Positions 56,872-64,000 of a stretch of 64,000 nucleotides of DNA are shown here, piece by piece; the stretch's first letter is position 1, and the number at the start of each line of letters is the position of its first letter. The position numbers were made by a program, and so were the translations under genes. The stretch lies in assembly GCF_000300515.1 (NCBI RefSeq), contig NZ_AMSI01000008.1, positions 1 to 64,000 of the forward strand, read 5' to 3'. The notes beneath the pieces were generated by a model, which worked only from the letters and a program-made list of their open reading frames with translations, made no database searches and was not told the DNA's origin. This stretch comes from Nitratireductor indicus C115 (GTDB taxonomy: Bacteria > Pseudomonadota > Alphaproteobacteria > Rhizobiales > Rhizobiaceae).

Positions 56872-59270
56872 TGCGCTGTTTCTTAAAGCAGCGACAGGCC
56901 GGGGGCTCTTCAGGACGTGAACACCCGATCTGTGTGGCGGTCGCGGGCCTTGCCCCGCTCGCACTTGCCGCAGCGCTCTCCGCCGCACATCCGGCACGTG
57001 CGGCGGAGAGCGACCATGCCGCCGTTCTCGTGCTCGACGCTTCGGGTTCCATGTGGGGGCAGATCGCGGGAGGGCAAACCAAGATTGAGGTTGCCCGGGA
57101 CGTGCTCGGCGATTTTCTTGCGCTTCGCGATCCTCAGGTGCCGCTTGGCTTCATCGCCTATGGGCACAATCGCAAGGGCGATTGCTCGGACATCGAGGTT
57201 ATCGCACCGACAGGAATTCAGCGTGGCGGCGGTCTGGCGACGCGTCTCAATGGCATCAGTCCCAAGGGCAAGACGCCGCTCGGCCAGTCTCTGCGGCTGG
57301 CGGCAGGGCAGATACCGCGTACGGCGGAATCTGCCGATATCGTACTCGTCACCGACGGTCTGGAAACCTGCGGTGTCGATCCCTGTGCCGTCGCCGAAGA
57401 GTTGATGGCCGAAGGGATCCGCATTCGTGCGCATGTGGTGGGGTTCGGCCTCACGGAACAGGAGGCGCAAAGCCTTTCTTGTGTGCCGGAGAAGACCGGC
57501 GGCCTGCTTCTGCGGCCTCAATCGGGCGACGAACTCGCCGAAGCGTTGACGCGCACGGCGGAGCGCGTGGAACGGCAGCCGCCCGTGCCGGGCAAGGCGG
57601 TGCTCAACCTGGCGATCAAGGCGGATGTCGCCGGACGGCCCGATGCAGTCGAGTGGCACGCGCGCAACCTGGCTAGCGGTGAGGAGCGCAAGCTCGGCCG
57701 GCTCGTCTTCGACGGCAGCCGCACGGCTCTTCCCGTGGAGCTTGAAGCGGGGCCGTGGCTCATCAGGGCGGAGGCAGGCGAGGCCGGACGGGGAGAAATC
57801 GAGCTGACGGTCGCAGCCAGCGACAGCCGCACGGTCTATGTGCCGTTCACTGGCGCATATCCCGAAATCTCGCTCTCGGACCGGGGGCCCTATACGGCGG
57901 ATATGAGCATTGCGCTGCCCTATGAGGTTACGCGCGAGGGGCTGGCCAAGGGCGGGGCGGACTTTCTGATCTATCAGCTTGAGCCGGGCCAAAAGGACCT
58001 CGGCAAGGCCCTGACCTGGACCTATGTGGAGGGAACGCTGGGGCGCAAGCTCGCCGCATTGCAGCTCGTCGGCGGCCCCGGTCGTTATACGCTTGCCTTT
58101 GCGCGCTCCGGCGAAACGGATATCGCCAATGTGCAGGCGCGTTTCGACATTGAGGTTGAGGCGCGACCCGCGGTCTCGCTCGAAGCGCCGGCAGCAATCA
58201 ACCCGGGGATGGCCATTCCGGTGTCGGCACGGGGCGCGCATTACTATCTCGACCGGATCGAGCTGCATCGGGACGGGCAGGCTGTCAGCTATGATCATTC
58301 GCGCACCTTGCAGGATCTCTATTGGCCTGACGGCAGCAATGCGCTGAAGGCTCCGGCGGAGGTAGGGCACTACGAGCTGGTCTATATCCGCAACGATGCT
58401 GCGGGCGGGGACGCGGAGATCGTGGCGCGGGTTCCGATAGAGGTGCGGGAGGGCGATCTCTACCGGGAGGAGCGGGAGCGTCCCACGAGCGGCGCTCATC
58501 AGAAAGCTGAGGCCGGCGGCGATGGCATGGGCCATGGTCCTGACGATTTTCTTGCTGCGGAAGATGTCGGCTTTCGTTGCGACAAGCGAACGGCCTGTCA
58601 GATCCGCGATGCCGAAACCGGGCTGAGCTTCGTGCTGCCGGCGGGCTGGTTTACGGATATTCCGGTTTTCGGCGGGCGCACGGCAGGGCAGGCGCAAGCG
58701 GGGGAGATGCTTCCGTTCCCATCGATCAGCTTTTTCAGTGCTGCGGAGGTGCCGGATACGATCGTCCTCAATCCTCATCAATGGCTTCGCATGAACGGTC
58801 CCTGTGAGCCGATCAATGTGGGCGAATTGTGCATGTTCGAGAGCGCCAATCCGGAAGCCTCCACTGCATTCGAGCTGCTCATCGCGACGCTGAGCTGGGA
58901 CGGCACCCGGCCGGGCGTGGTTCAGGTTCCGCCAAGCGATGCTCCTCCGGAGACCTTGCAGCAATGCGGTACGCGCCAGGAATGCCCGTTCTTCGAAGCG
59001 GAGACAGGGCTTGGAGGGACATTGCCGCCAGGCTGGGCCGTCGATGTTTCGACGCTTGCGGTGGACGGCAGAAGCCGGGCGACCTGGTTCTCCTACAAGA
59101 GGGATGGCGTCGAGAAATACATGGCGCTGAATCAGGACGGAAACGATCCAGGCATCAATTGCGCCGCCACCGGGGCCGGTCGCCTGTGCGAGTTTTCAGA
59201 GACGATCACGCCGCGCGAGAAAAACACCCTTGTGGAGACGCTTTATCGCAAACCCGTCGGCGGGGGCTGA
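56871..59270 (+). CDS. Secreted VWA-domain protein with duplicated C-terminal Cys modules
   Basis: 799 residues. A hydrophobic signal segment (VAVAGLAPLALAAALSAAHP, about 25-45, cleavage near ARA-AES) leads into a VWA domain (about 48-235) whose metal site is D56-x-S58-x-S60 in VLDASGSMWG, with LVTDGLETCG as a later motif. The middle (about 240-540) looks like beta-sandwich repeats. At the end two copies of a Cys module occur: C570-x5-C576 then AETGLSFVLPAGW, and C699-x5-C705 then AETGLGGTLPPGW. The ATG overlaps the stop of the upstream membrane protein. Probably an envelope-localised adhesion or scaffold protein; the function is unknown. Confidence 0.85.
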   Translation: MRCFLKQRQAGGSSGREHPICVAVAGLAPLALAAALSAAHPARAAESDHAAVLVLDASGSMWGQIAGGQTKIEVARDVLGDFLALRDPQVPLGFIAYGHNRKGDCSDIEVIAPTGIQRGGGLATRLNGISPKGKTPLGQSLRLAAGQIPRTAESADIVLVTDGLETCGVDPCAVAEELMAEGIRIRAHVVGFGLTEQEAQSLSCVPEKTGGLLLRPQSGDELAEALTRTAERVERQPPVPGKAVLNLAIKADVAGRPDAVEWHARNLASGEERKLGRLVFDGSRTALPVELEAGPWLIRAEAGEAGRGEIELTVAASDSRTVYVPFTGAYPEISLSDRGPYTADMSIALPYEVTREGLAKGGADFLIYQLEPGQKDLGKALTWTYVEGTLGRKLAALQLVGGPGRYTLAFARSGETDIANVQARFDIEVEARPAVSLEAPAAINPGMAIPVSARGAHYYLDRIELHRDGQAVSYDHSRTLQDLYWPDGSNALKAPAEVGHYELVYIRNDAAGGDAEIVARVPIEVREGDLYREERERPTSGAHQKAEAGGDGMGHGPDDFLAAEDVGFRCDKRTACQIRDAETGLSFVLPAGWFTDIPVFGGRTAGQAQAGEMLPFPSISFFSAAEVPDTIVLNPHQWLRMNGPCEPINVGELCMFESANPEASTAFELLIATLSWDGTRPGVVQVPPSDAPPETLQQCGTRQECPFFEAETGLGGTLPPGWAVDVSTLAVDGRSRATWFSYKRDGVEKYMALNQDGNDPGINCAATGAGRLCEFSETITPREKNTLVETLYRKPVGGG

Positions 59271-59296
59271 GGGGCCGGGTGGCGCGCGCTGGCAAA

Positions 59297-60667
59297 TCAG
59301 CGCGCGCCTTTGCCGAAGATGACGGTGCTGATGGTCGACAATATGATCAAGATGTCGAGATCCACGGACAGATGCTTGATGTAGTAAAGGTCATAGGAAA
59401 GCTTGTCGATTTCCTGCTGGGTGGTTTCGGCGTAGCCCGAATTGACCTGTGCCCATCCGGTTATTCCGGGGACGACCAGCCAGCGATGGATGAATTTCGG
59501 CTCTGCCGCCTCGCTCGCCTGCGCCACATATTCCGCCACCGGCCGGGGACCGACAAGGCTCATTTCTCCGCGCCAGATGTTCAGAAGCTGGGGCAGTTCA
59601 TCGAGCCTCAGACGGCGCAGGAAACCACAGCCGCGAATGATGCGGTCGTCGTTCTTGCGCGTCGAGCCACCCTGACGTCCCAGATGCATGGTTCTGAATT
59701 TCAGCATGTTGAACGGCTGTCCCGCATAGCCCCGGCGTGTCTGCACAAAAAGTGCGGGACCGCCATCGAGGGCCCGGATGTAGAGCCAGATCAGGATGCC
59801 GAGCGGCACCGTAAGCGGTGCGGTCAAAAGAACGGCGACAATGTCGAAAACCCGCTTGGCCTTGGAGTAGTAAATCTGGCTCGGGCTGTAGGCCAGGTGG
59901 GAGATGTCGAAGGCATCGACATCCACGCGGCCGCGACGCATCTCGAGGAAGCTGATCCAGGGCGTGATCTTCGCACCGACCATGTAGGCACGGGTGAGGA
60001 AGCCCGACCATTCGGGATTGTGGTGGGTCTCGCTGTCGATCAGGATGCGGTCATAGGGCGTGATGTCGGCATCCTTGTCGCGCAGAACCGCAACGCCGCC
60101 CAGAAGCGCGTTTGCGCGCTCGGCATCGGGAAAGTCGAGAATCGCGACGGAATCATGAAGCGATCGGCGCAGCCGCAGATTGGCGAAGACCATCGCGACC
60201 GTGATGATCGGATAGCAGGTGAGAAGTGCCGAATAGCTTATCGGAATCCGCGCGCCCGACAGCATGGCCACTGCGGCATTGAAGAAGACAAGCGTGACGA
60301 ATACAGCCGTCGTGAAGGGATAATCCTGTCTCCTCAGCCCCAGCAATGCCAGGGCGATCGCGAAAGGCAAGGCCACCAGAACGGTGCAGACAATGGCGAG
60401 GTTGTCCCAGTCACTGCGCTCCGCGTTGAGAATGAAGGCCGTATAGATCAGCGACTGCAAGGCGCCCGCAGCGAGGATTTCAGGCAGCATCGGCTTCAGG
60501 TAGCGCAACCAGCGGTAGCGGCGCACGGAAGCCCCCTGGCCAAGAAGGTTCACAAGGTCGGGATGCGTTTGCGGCTGGGCTGGTTTATTCCCACGCTTCT
60601 TCCGCGCCGTCCTGTTGGAGCCTCCTTCGGTCTCAGGAATGTTGGATTTTTCAGGGGCGTGCTTCAA
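59297..60667 (-). CDS. Bacterial sugar transferase (polyprenyl-phosphate glycosyl-1-phosphate type)
   Basis: Membrane enzyme expected to start exopolysaccharide or O-unit synthesis by moving a sugar phosphate to undecaprenyl phosphate. 456 residues: basic cytoplasmic N-terminus, four helices (about 60-160), a variable central domain, then the catalytic domain after a further helix (RVFDIVAVLLTAPLTVPLGI). Diagnostic motifs are MLKFRTMHLG, LRRLRLDELPQLLNIWRGEM, SLVGPRP and VPGITGWAQVNSGY. It is an orphan: no glycosyltransferase, flippase or polymerase gene surrounds it, and the convergent VWA gene is unrelated. The exact sugar is unknown. Confidence 0.92.
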   Translation of the reverse strand: MKHAPEKSNIPETEGGSNRTARKKRGNKPAQPQTHPDLVNLLGQGASVRRYRWLRYLKPMLPEILAAGALQSLIYTAFILNAERSDWDNLAIVCTVLVALPFAIALALLGLRRQDYPFTTAVFVTLVFFNAAVAMLSGARIPISYSALLTCYPIITVAMVFANLRLRRSLHDSVAILDFPDAERANALLGGVAVLRDKDADITPYDRILIDSETHHNPEWSGFLTRAYMVGAKITPWISFLEMRRGRVDVDAFDISHLAYSPSQIYYSKAKRVFDIVAVLLTAPLTVPLGILIWLYIRALDGGPALFVQTRRGYAGQPFNMLKFRTMHLGRQGGSTRKNDDRIIRGCGFLRRLRLDELPQLLNIWRGEMSLVGPRPVAEYVAQASEAAEPKFIHRWLVVPGITGWAQVNSGYAETTQQEIDKLSYDLYYIKHLSVDLDILIILSTISTVIFGKGAR

Positions 60668-60967
60668 TTCGATCGGGGCTCTAGACTTGCTGCCTACAGG
60701 GAATGCTTATAGGTTGTATTCTCATAAAATCACAACCCAATCCGCATATCTTCGTTAATTCCCCGTCCGCCGCTTACCGGTTTTACGGATTGCAAGGCCC
60801 CAACCTGCGCACCAACCCCCCGATGCGATTCGGAACGGTTCTAAAGTGTTGCCCTTATATTGATGAAAAGTGCAACTCATTTGGCATCAATTCTGACCTC
60901 TGGCATTTACGATTTGTGCCAAAGGTCCTATCGAGCTCACTCCGAATCCGGTTTTTTTGCGGGTCTT
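60668..60967. other. Divergent intergenic region, sugar transferase / EamA transporter
   Basis: About 300 bases without a supportable gene. It is more AT-rich than the flanks and must hold both promoters. I see a TTTGGCA (60880-60886) / TGCCAAA (60917-60923) pair with a 30-base spacer and a repeated TGGCAT, too loose to call an operator. An in-frame extension of the EamA gene to 60860 exists but has no family similarity. Confidence 0.4.
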
Positions 60968-61891
60968 ATGCATCGTAACGCCTATGTTCTCCTTTGCCTG
61001 ACAACTCTGTTCTGGGGCGGCAACGTCGTCGCCGGAAGGCTTGCGGTCGGGCATGCCTCACCAATGATCCTGACCACTCTTCGCTGGGTGATCGGCGTGG
61101 TGATCCTTTACGCGTTTGCCTTGCCGCATCTGCGGCGTGACTGGCCCGAGATCAAACGCAATCTGCCGCTGCTCGCCGCGCTCGGTGCGTTTGGCTTCAC
61201 CGGTTTCAATGCGGTTTTCTACAGTGCCGCGCAGTTCACCTCCGCCATCAATATCGCGATCGAGCAGGGCGCCATTCCAATGGTGATCTTCATCGCCAAT
61301 TTTGTCCTGTTCCGCATGCAGGTAACGGGGCTCCAGATGGTAGGCTTCCTGCTTTCCCTGTTCGGTGTCGTTCTGGTTGCGAGCCATGGAGAGCCGGCGC
61401 GGCTTCTGGAACTCGACATGAATTTCGGCGATGCACTGATGCTTGGCGCGGTTCTGCTTTATGCCGGCTATACAGTGGGCCTGCGGCTCAAGCCGAACAT
61501 TCACTGGCTCAGCCTGATGTTCGTATTGTCGCTGGCGGCCTTTTTCGCGTCATTACCGCTTCTTGCCTGGGAAGTGGGAACGGGTCGCTTCATCGCGCCC
61601 GACACGCAGGGGCTGATGGTGCTGTTCTACGCGGCCCTGTTTCCTTCGGTCCTGGCGCAGATTCTCTATATCCGGGGCAATGAGCTGATCGGGGGGAACC
61701 GCGCGGGGTTGTTCATCAACCTTGTGCCGATTTTCGGTACGCTTCTGTCGATCGCCATCCTTGGCGAGGCATTCTATCTTTACCACGGGGTGGCGCTTCT
61801 GCTGGTTCTTGGCGGCATCTGGATCGCGGAGCACAGCGGTCGCAGGCAGGCAGCACTTGCCGCCGGTGGCGGGGCCAATCCGGCTCCCTGA
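60968..61891 (+). CDS. EamA-family (DMT superfamily) transporter
   Basis: Inner-membrane transporter of about 307 residues with ten predicted helices in two EamA repeats (about 5-135 and 150-290). Signature pieces are LTTLFWGGNVVAGRLAVGHA, FTSAINIAIEQGAIPMVIF, and GNRAGLFINLVPIFGTLLSI in the second repeat. Such proteins export amino acids or other metabolites; the substrate is not evident here. The start at 60968 (MHRNAYVLL) places the first helix normally. It converges on serA over a shared terminator. Confidence 0.93.
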   Translation: MHRNAYVLLCLTTLFWGGNVVAGRLAVGHASPMILTTLRWVIGVVILYAFALPHLRRDWPEIKRNLPLLAALGAFGFTGFNAVFYSAAQFTSAINIAIEQGAIPMVIFIANFVLFRMQVTGLQMVGFLLSLFGVVLVASHGEPARLLELDMNFGDALMLGAVLLYAGYTVGLRLKPNIHWLSLMFVLSLAAFFASLPLLAWEVGTGRFIAPDTQGLMVLFYAALFPSVLAQILYIRGNELIGGNRAGLFINLVPIFGTLLSIAILGEAFYLYHGVALLLVLGGIWIAEHSGRRQAALAAGGGANPAP

Positions 61892-61962
61892 CAGCACGTC
61901 ACTCAAGCGATGGGGGGTGGTTTCGCCCGGCCAAGAGATACAGATAAACAAGGGATACAAAT

Positions 61963-61992
61963 AAAAAAGCCGGCGCTTGCGCCGGCTTTTCT
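61963..61992. terminator. Bidirectional terminator between EamA gene and serA
   Basis: AAAAGCCGGCG (61965-61975) pairs with CGCCGGCTTTT (61980-61990) around CTTG, with A-rich and T-rich flanks on the two sides, so it can stop transcription from both directions. It is 71 bases after the transporter and 45 bases after the serA stop. Confidence 0.92.
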
Positions 61993-62035
61993 TGTTCGAA
62001 GATCGCTCTGTCTTTCCGTGCTCTCGCACAATACG

Positions 62036-63631
62036 TCAGACGGTAACGTCGAATTGCAGTGGCTTGGCCGAAAGGATTGCCTTGTTGGCGCGCAGTTCTT
62101 CAAGCACTTTCGCAGGGAACGGACCGTCGAGATAGAGCAGCGCGATGGCGTCGCCGCCGGGGCGGTTACGGCCGAGCTGGAAGTTTGCGATGTTGACTTC
62201 GTGCTTGGCGCAGATGCCGCCCAGAATGCCGATGATGCCCGGCACGTCGTAATTGGTGGTGTAGAGCATGTGCTCGCCCACCTCGGCGTCGAGATTGATG
62301 CCCTTGATCTGGATGAAGCGCGGCTTGCCATCGGAGAAGCAGGTGCCTGCGATGGTGCGCGTCTTCACCGAGGTCTTGACCGTCAGCTTGATGTAGCCGT
62401 CGAAAGCACCGGACTTGTCGCGCTTGACTTCCGAGAGGATGATGCCGCGTTCCTTGACCATGATCGGCGCCGAGACCATGTTGACGTCCGACACCTGCGG
62501 ACGGATGAGACCGGCCAGGGCGGCGCTCGTCAGCGCGCGGCGGTTCATGTCGGCGGTGGAGCCGTCGAACAGAATCTCGACTTCCTCGATGGGCTCCTCG
62601 GTGACCTGGCCCACAAACGCACCGAGAACTTCGGCAAGCTTGATGAAGGGCTTCAGGCGCGGCGCTTCCTCGGCCGAGATCGAGGGCATGTTGATCGCGT
62701 TGGTGACCGCGCCCTTGACCAGGTAATCGGACATCTGCTCGGCGACCTGCAGGGCCACGTTCTCCTGAGCTTCGGTGGTGGATGCGCCCAGATGCGGGGT
62801 GCAGACCACATTCGGCATATCGAACAGGGCGTTCTCCGTGGCAGGCTCCACCTCGAACACGTCGATGCCGGCGCCGGCAACCTTGCCGGATTTGAGCGCC
62901 TCGACCAGATCAGCCTCGACCACCAGGCCGCCACGGGCGCAGTTGATGATGCGCACGCCGTCCTTCATCTTGGCGAAGGCGTCCTTGTTGACGATGCCGC
63001 GTGTCTTGTCGTTGAGCGGTGTGTGCAGGGTGATGAAGTCCGCACGGGCGAAGAGCTCGTCCAGCTCGACCTTTTCCACGCCGAGTTCCGCAGCGCGCTC
63101 GACCGACAGGAAGGGATCGAAGGCGACCACATGCATCTTCAGCCCGATGCCGCGCATGGCAACCACGGAGCCGATATTGCCGCAGCCGATGACACCAAGC
63201 GTCTTGCCGGTGATCTCTACGCCCATGAAGCGGTTCTTTTCCCACTTTCCGGCATGGGTCGAGGCGTTGGCTTCGGGAATCTGGCGGGCGACGGCAAACA
63301 GCATGGCAATGGCATGCTCGGCGGTGGTGATGGAGTTGCCGAAGGGCGTGTTCATCACGATGATACCGCGGCGCGAAGCAGCCGGAATGTCGACATTGTC
63401 GACGCCGATGCCGGCGCGGCCGATGACCTTGAGATTGGTGGCGGCCTCGATCAGCTTTTCGGTGACCTTGGTGGCCGAGCGAATGGCGAGACCGTCATAC
63501 TGGCCGATGACGGAAAGGAGCTTTTCCTTGTCCTTGCCGAGGTCCGGCAGGTAGTCGACCTCGACGCCGCGATCCTTGAAGATCTGGACGGCGGTCGGCG
63601 AAAGTTTATCGGATACGAGTACGCGAGGCAT
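62036..63631 (-). CDS. serA: D-3-phosphoglycerate dehydrogenase
   Basis: First step of serine synthesis: NAD-dependent oxidation of 3-phosphoglycerate. 531 residues, the long form. N-terminal MPRVLVSDKLSPTAVQIFKD; Rossmann fingerprint GKTLGVIGCGNIGSVVAMRG; catalytic region INCARGGLVVEADL and CTPHLGASTTEAQENVA with the active His; then the ASB domain (about 320-450) and a C-terminal ACT domain (DVPGIIGILGGICAKHEVNI) for serine feedback. The start at 63631 is preferred over one seven codons upstream because it gives the family N-terminus. serC lies 120 bases upstream on the same strand. Confidence 0.97.
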   Translation of the reverse strand: MPRVLVSDKLSPTAVQIFKDRGVEVDYLPDLGKDKEKLLSVIGQYDGLAIRSATKVTEKLIEAATNLKVIGRAGIGVDNVDIPAASRRGIIVMNTPFGNSITTAEHAIAMLFAVARQIPEANASTHAGKWEKNRFMGVEITGKTLGVIGCGNIGSVVAMRGIGLKMHVVAFDPFLSVERAAELGVEKVELDELFARADFITLHTPLNDKTRGIVNKDAFAKMKDGVRIINCARGGLVVEADLVEALKSGKVAGAGIDVFEVEPATENALFDMPNVVCTPHLGASTTEAQENVALQVAEQMSDYLVKGAVTNAINMPSISAEEAPRLKPFIKLAEVLGAFVGQVTEEPIEEVEILFDGSTADMNRRALTSAALAGLIRPQVSDVNMVSAPIMVKERGIILSEVKRDKSGAFDGYIKLTVKTSVKTRTIAGTCFSDGKPRFIQIKGINLDAEVGEHMLYTTNYDVPGIIGILGGICAKHEVNIANFQLGRNRPGGDAIALLYLDGPFPAKVLEELRANKAILSAKPLQFDVTV

Positions 63632-63751
63632 AGCGGTTTCCTTCGATCGCAATATGCTTGGGGACGGCTTGCCCTGCCTCCTGTCTGATCCTTCGCCCCA
63701 TCGGGAGAGAAGAAGAGGAAGCAGGGCTTGCGCCTATGCGGGTATGATTGC

Positions 63752-64000
63752 TCAGGCTGCGGCCTTGAGCGCTGCCTTCTGGGTTGCAAAAGCCCAATCG
63801 AGCCACGGCATCAGAGCTTCCAGATCGGAAGTCTCGACAGTGGCACCAGCCCAGATGCGCAATCCGGGAGGCGCATCGCGGTAGTGGCCGATATCCTGGG
63901 CAACACCCTCCTTGCCGAGCAGGGACACCATGCCCTTGGCGAAGGCAGCCTGGCCGGCGGCATCGAGCGCGGTCACTTCCGGATCGACGATGGACAGGCA
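63752..64000 (-). CDS. serC: Phosphoserine aminotransferase, C-terminal fragment (cut by window edge)
   Basis: The last 82 codons of a gene running off the right edge. The reading frame stays open to base 64000, beginning [20 protein letters not shown] and containing [19 protein letters not shown] and [16 protein letters not shown], the C-terminal small domain of the Rhizobiales-type SerC. It converts 3-phosphohydroxypyruvate to phosphoserine with PLP; the PLP lysine lies outside the window. Same strand as serA, so the pair is the serine pathway unit. Confidence 0.92.
   Translation of the reverse strand, partial: CLSIVDPEVTALDAAGQAAFAKGMVSLLGKEGVAQDIGHYRDAPPGLRIWAGATVETSDLEALMPWLDWAFATQKAALKAAA

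Noticed and set aside
61910-63688. 592-codon plus-strand reading frame opposite serA
   Set aside because: Antisense of serA, and it would run through the strong bidirectional terminator at 61963-61992.
63632-63751. Possible serC-type RNA motif between serC and serA
   Set aside because: That motif would be expected upstream of serC, which lies outside the window. This spacer shows no convincing structure.

Overview
The window reads as a stretch of chromosome from a GC-rich alphaproteobacterium of the order Hyphomicrobiales (Rhizobiales), most like the Phyllobacteriaceae/Brucellaceae side. This rests on gene content and order: rplU-rpmA-GNAT-obgE-proB-proA-nadD-rsfS-rlmH-envC-like-ctpA-deacetylase-rppH, an F1-only atpHAGDC operon with no F0 genes, leuS-lptE, serC-serA, and Rhizobiales-type families such as Usg and DUF1674. 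Genus cannot be fixed from the sequence alone. I saw no rRNA, tRNA, CRISPR array, insertion sequence or prophage.

Layout. 1-12005 is a plus-strand housekeeping block: ribosomal proteins L21 and L27, an acetyltransferase, the ribosome-assembly GTPase ObgE, proline synthesis (proB, proA), NAD synthesis (nadD), ribosome silencing and 23S methylation (rsfS, rlmH), then envelope genes (degenerate LytM/EnvC factor, CtpA protease, polysaccharide deacetylase) and RNA pyrophosphohydrolase. 12164-20832 is more mixed: acetyl-CoA synthetase and usg transcribed divergently around two inverted repeats, an aldo/keto reductase with an MFS exporter and a divergent LysR regulator, and a small module in which two paralogous four-helix membrane proteins flank a TetR regulator and a cupin gene.

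20987-34753 is again core: leuS, lptE, an acyltransferase, transaldolase-like aldolase, priA, two small envelope proteins of unknown function, and the atpHAGDC operon. Downstream of atpC lies a compact unit with promoter-like boxes, a strong ribosome-binding site, a 22-codon ORF ending in a long hairpin, and a terminator with a UUCG loop. It is the best candidate here for something not routinely annotated. It is followed by a secreted nuclease and a separate Excalibur protein; a 28-bp perfect palindrome covers the nuclease start.

36126-46683 holds an SdhAF4-like factor, htpX, rsmB, a heparinase-like protein and purH. A DnaB-like ATPase, a membrane PQQ dehydrogenase (gcd type) and a MarR regulator sit between heparinase and purH and look like an accessory insertion. 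46947-54525 encodes a PAN-domain alpha-2-macroglobulin and its usual partner PbpC. Then come an AraC regulator, a membrane protein/VWA protein pair, a lone sugar transferase, an EamA transporter, serA, and the 3' end of serC at the right edge.

Starts were moved downstream wherever a better ribosome-binding site or family length argued for it, and this is stated in each entry. All family calls are from reading motifs by eye; no database search was run.
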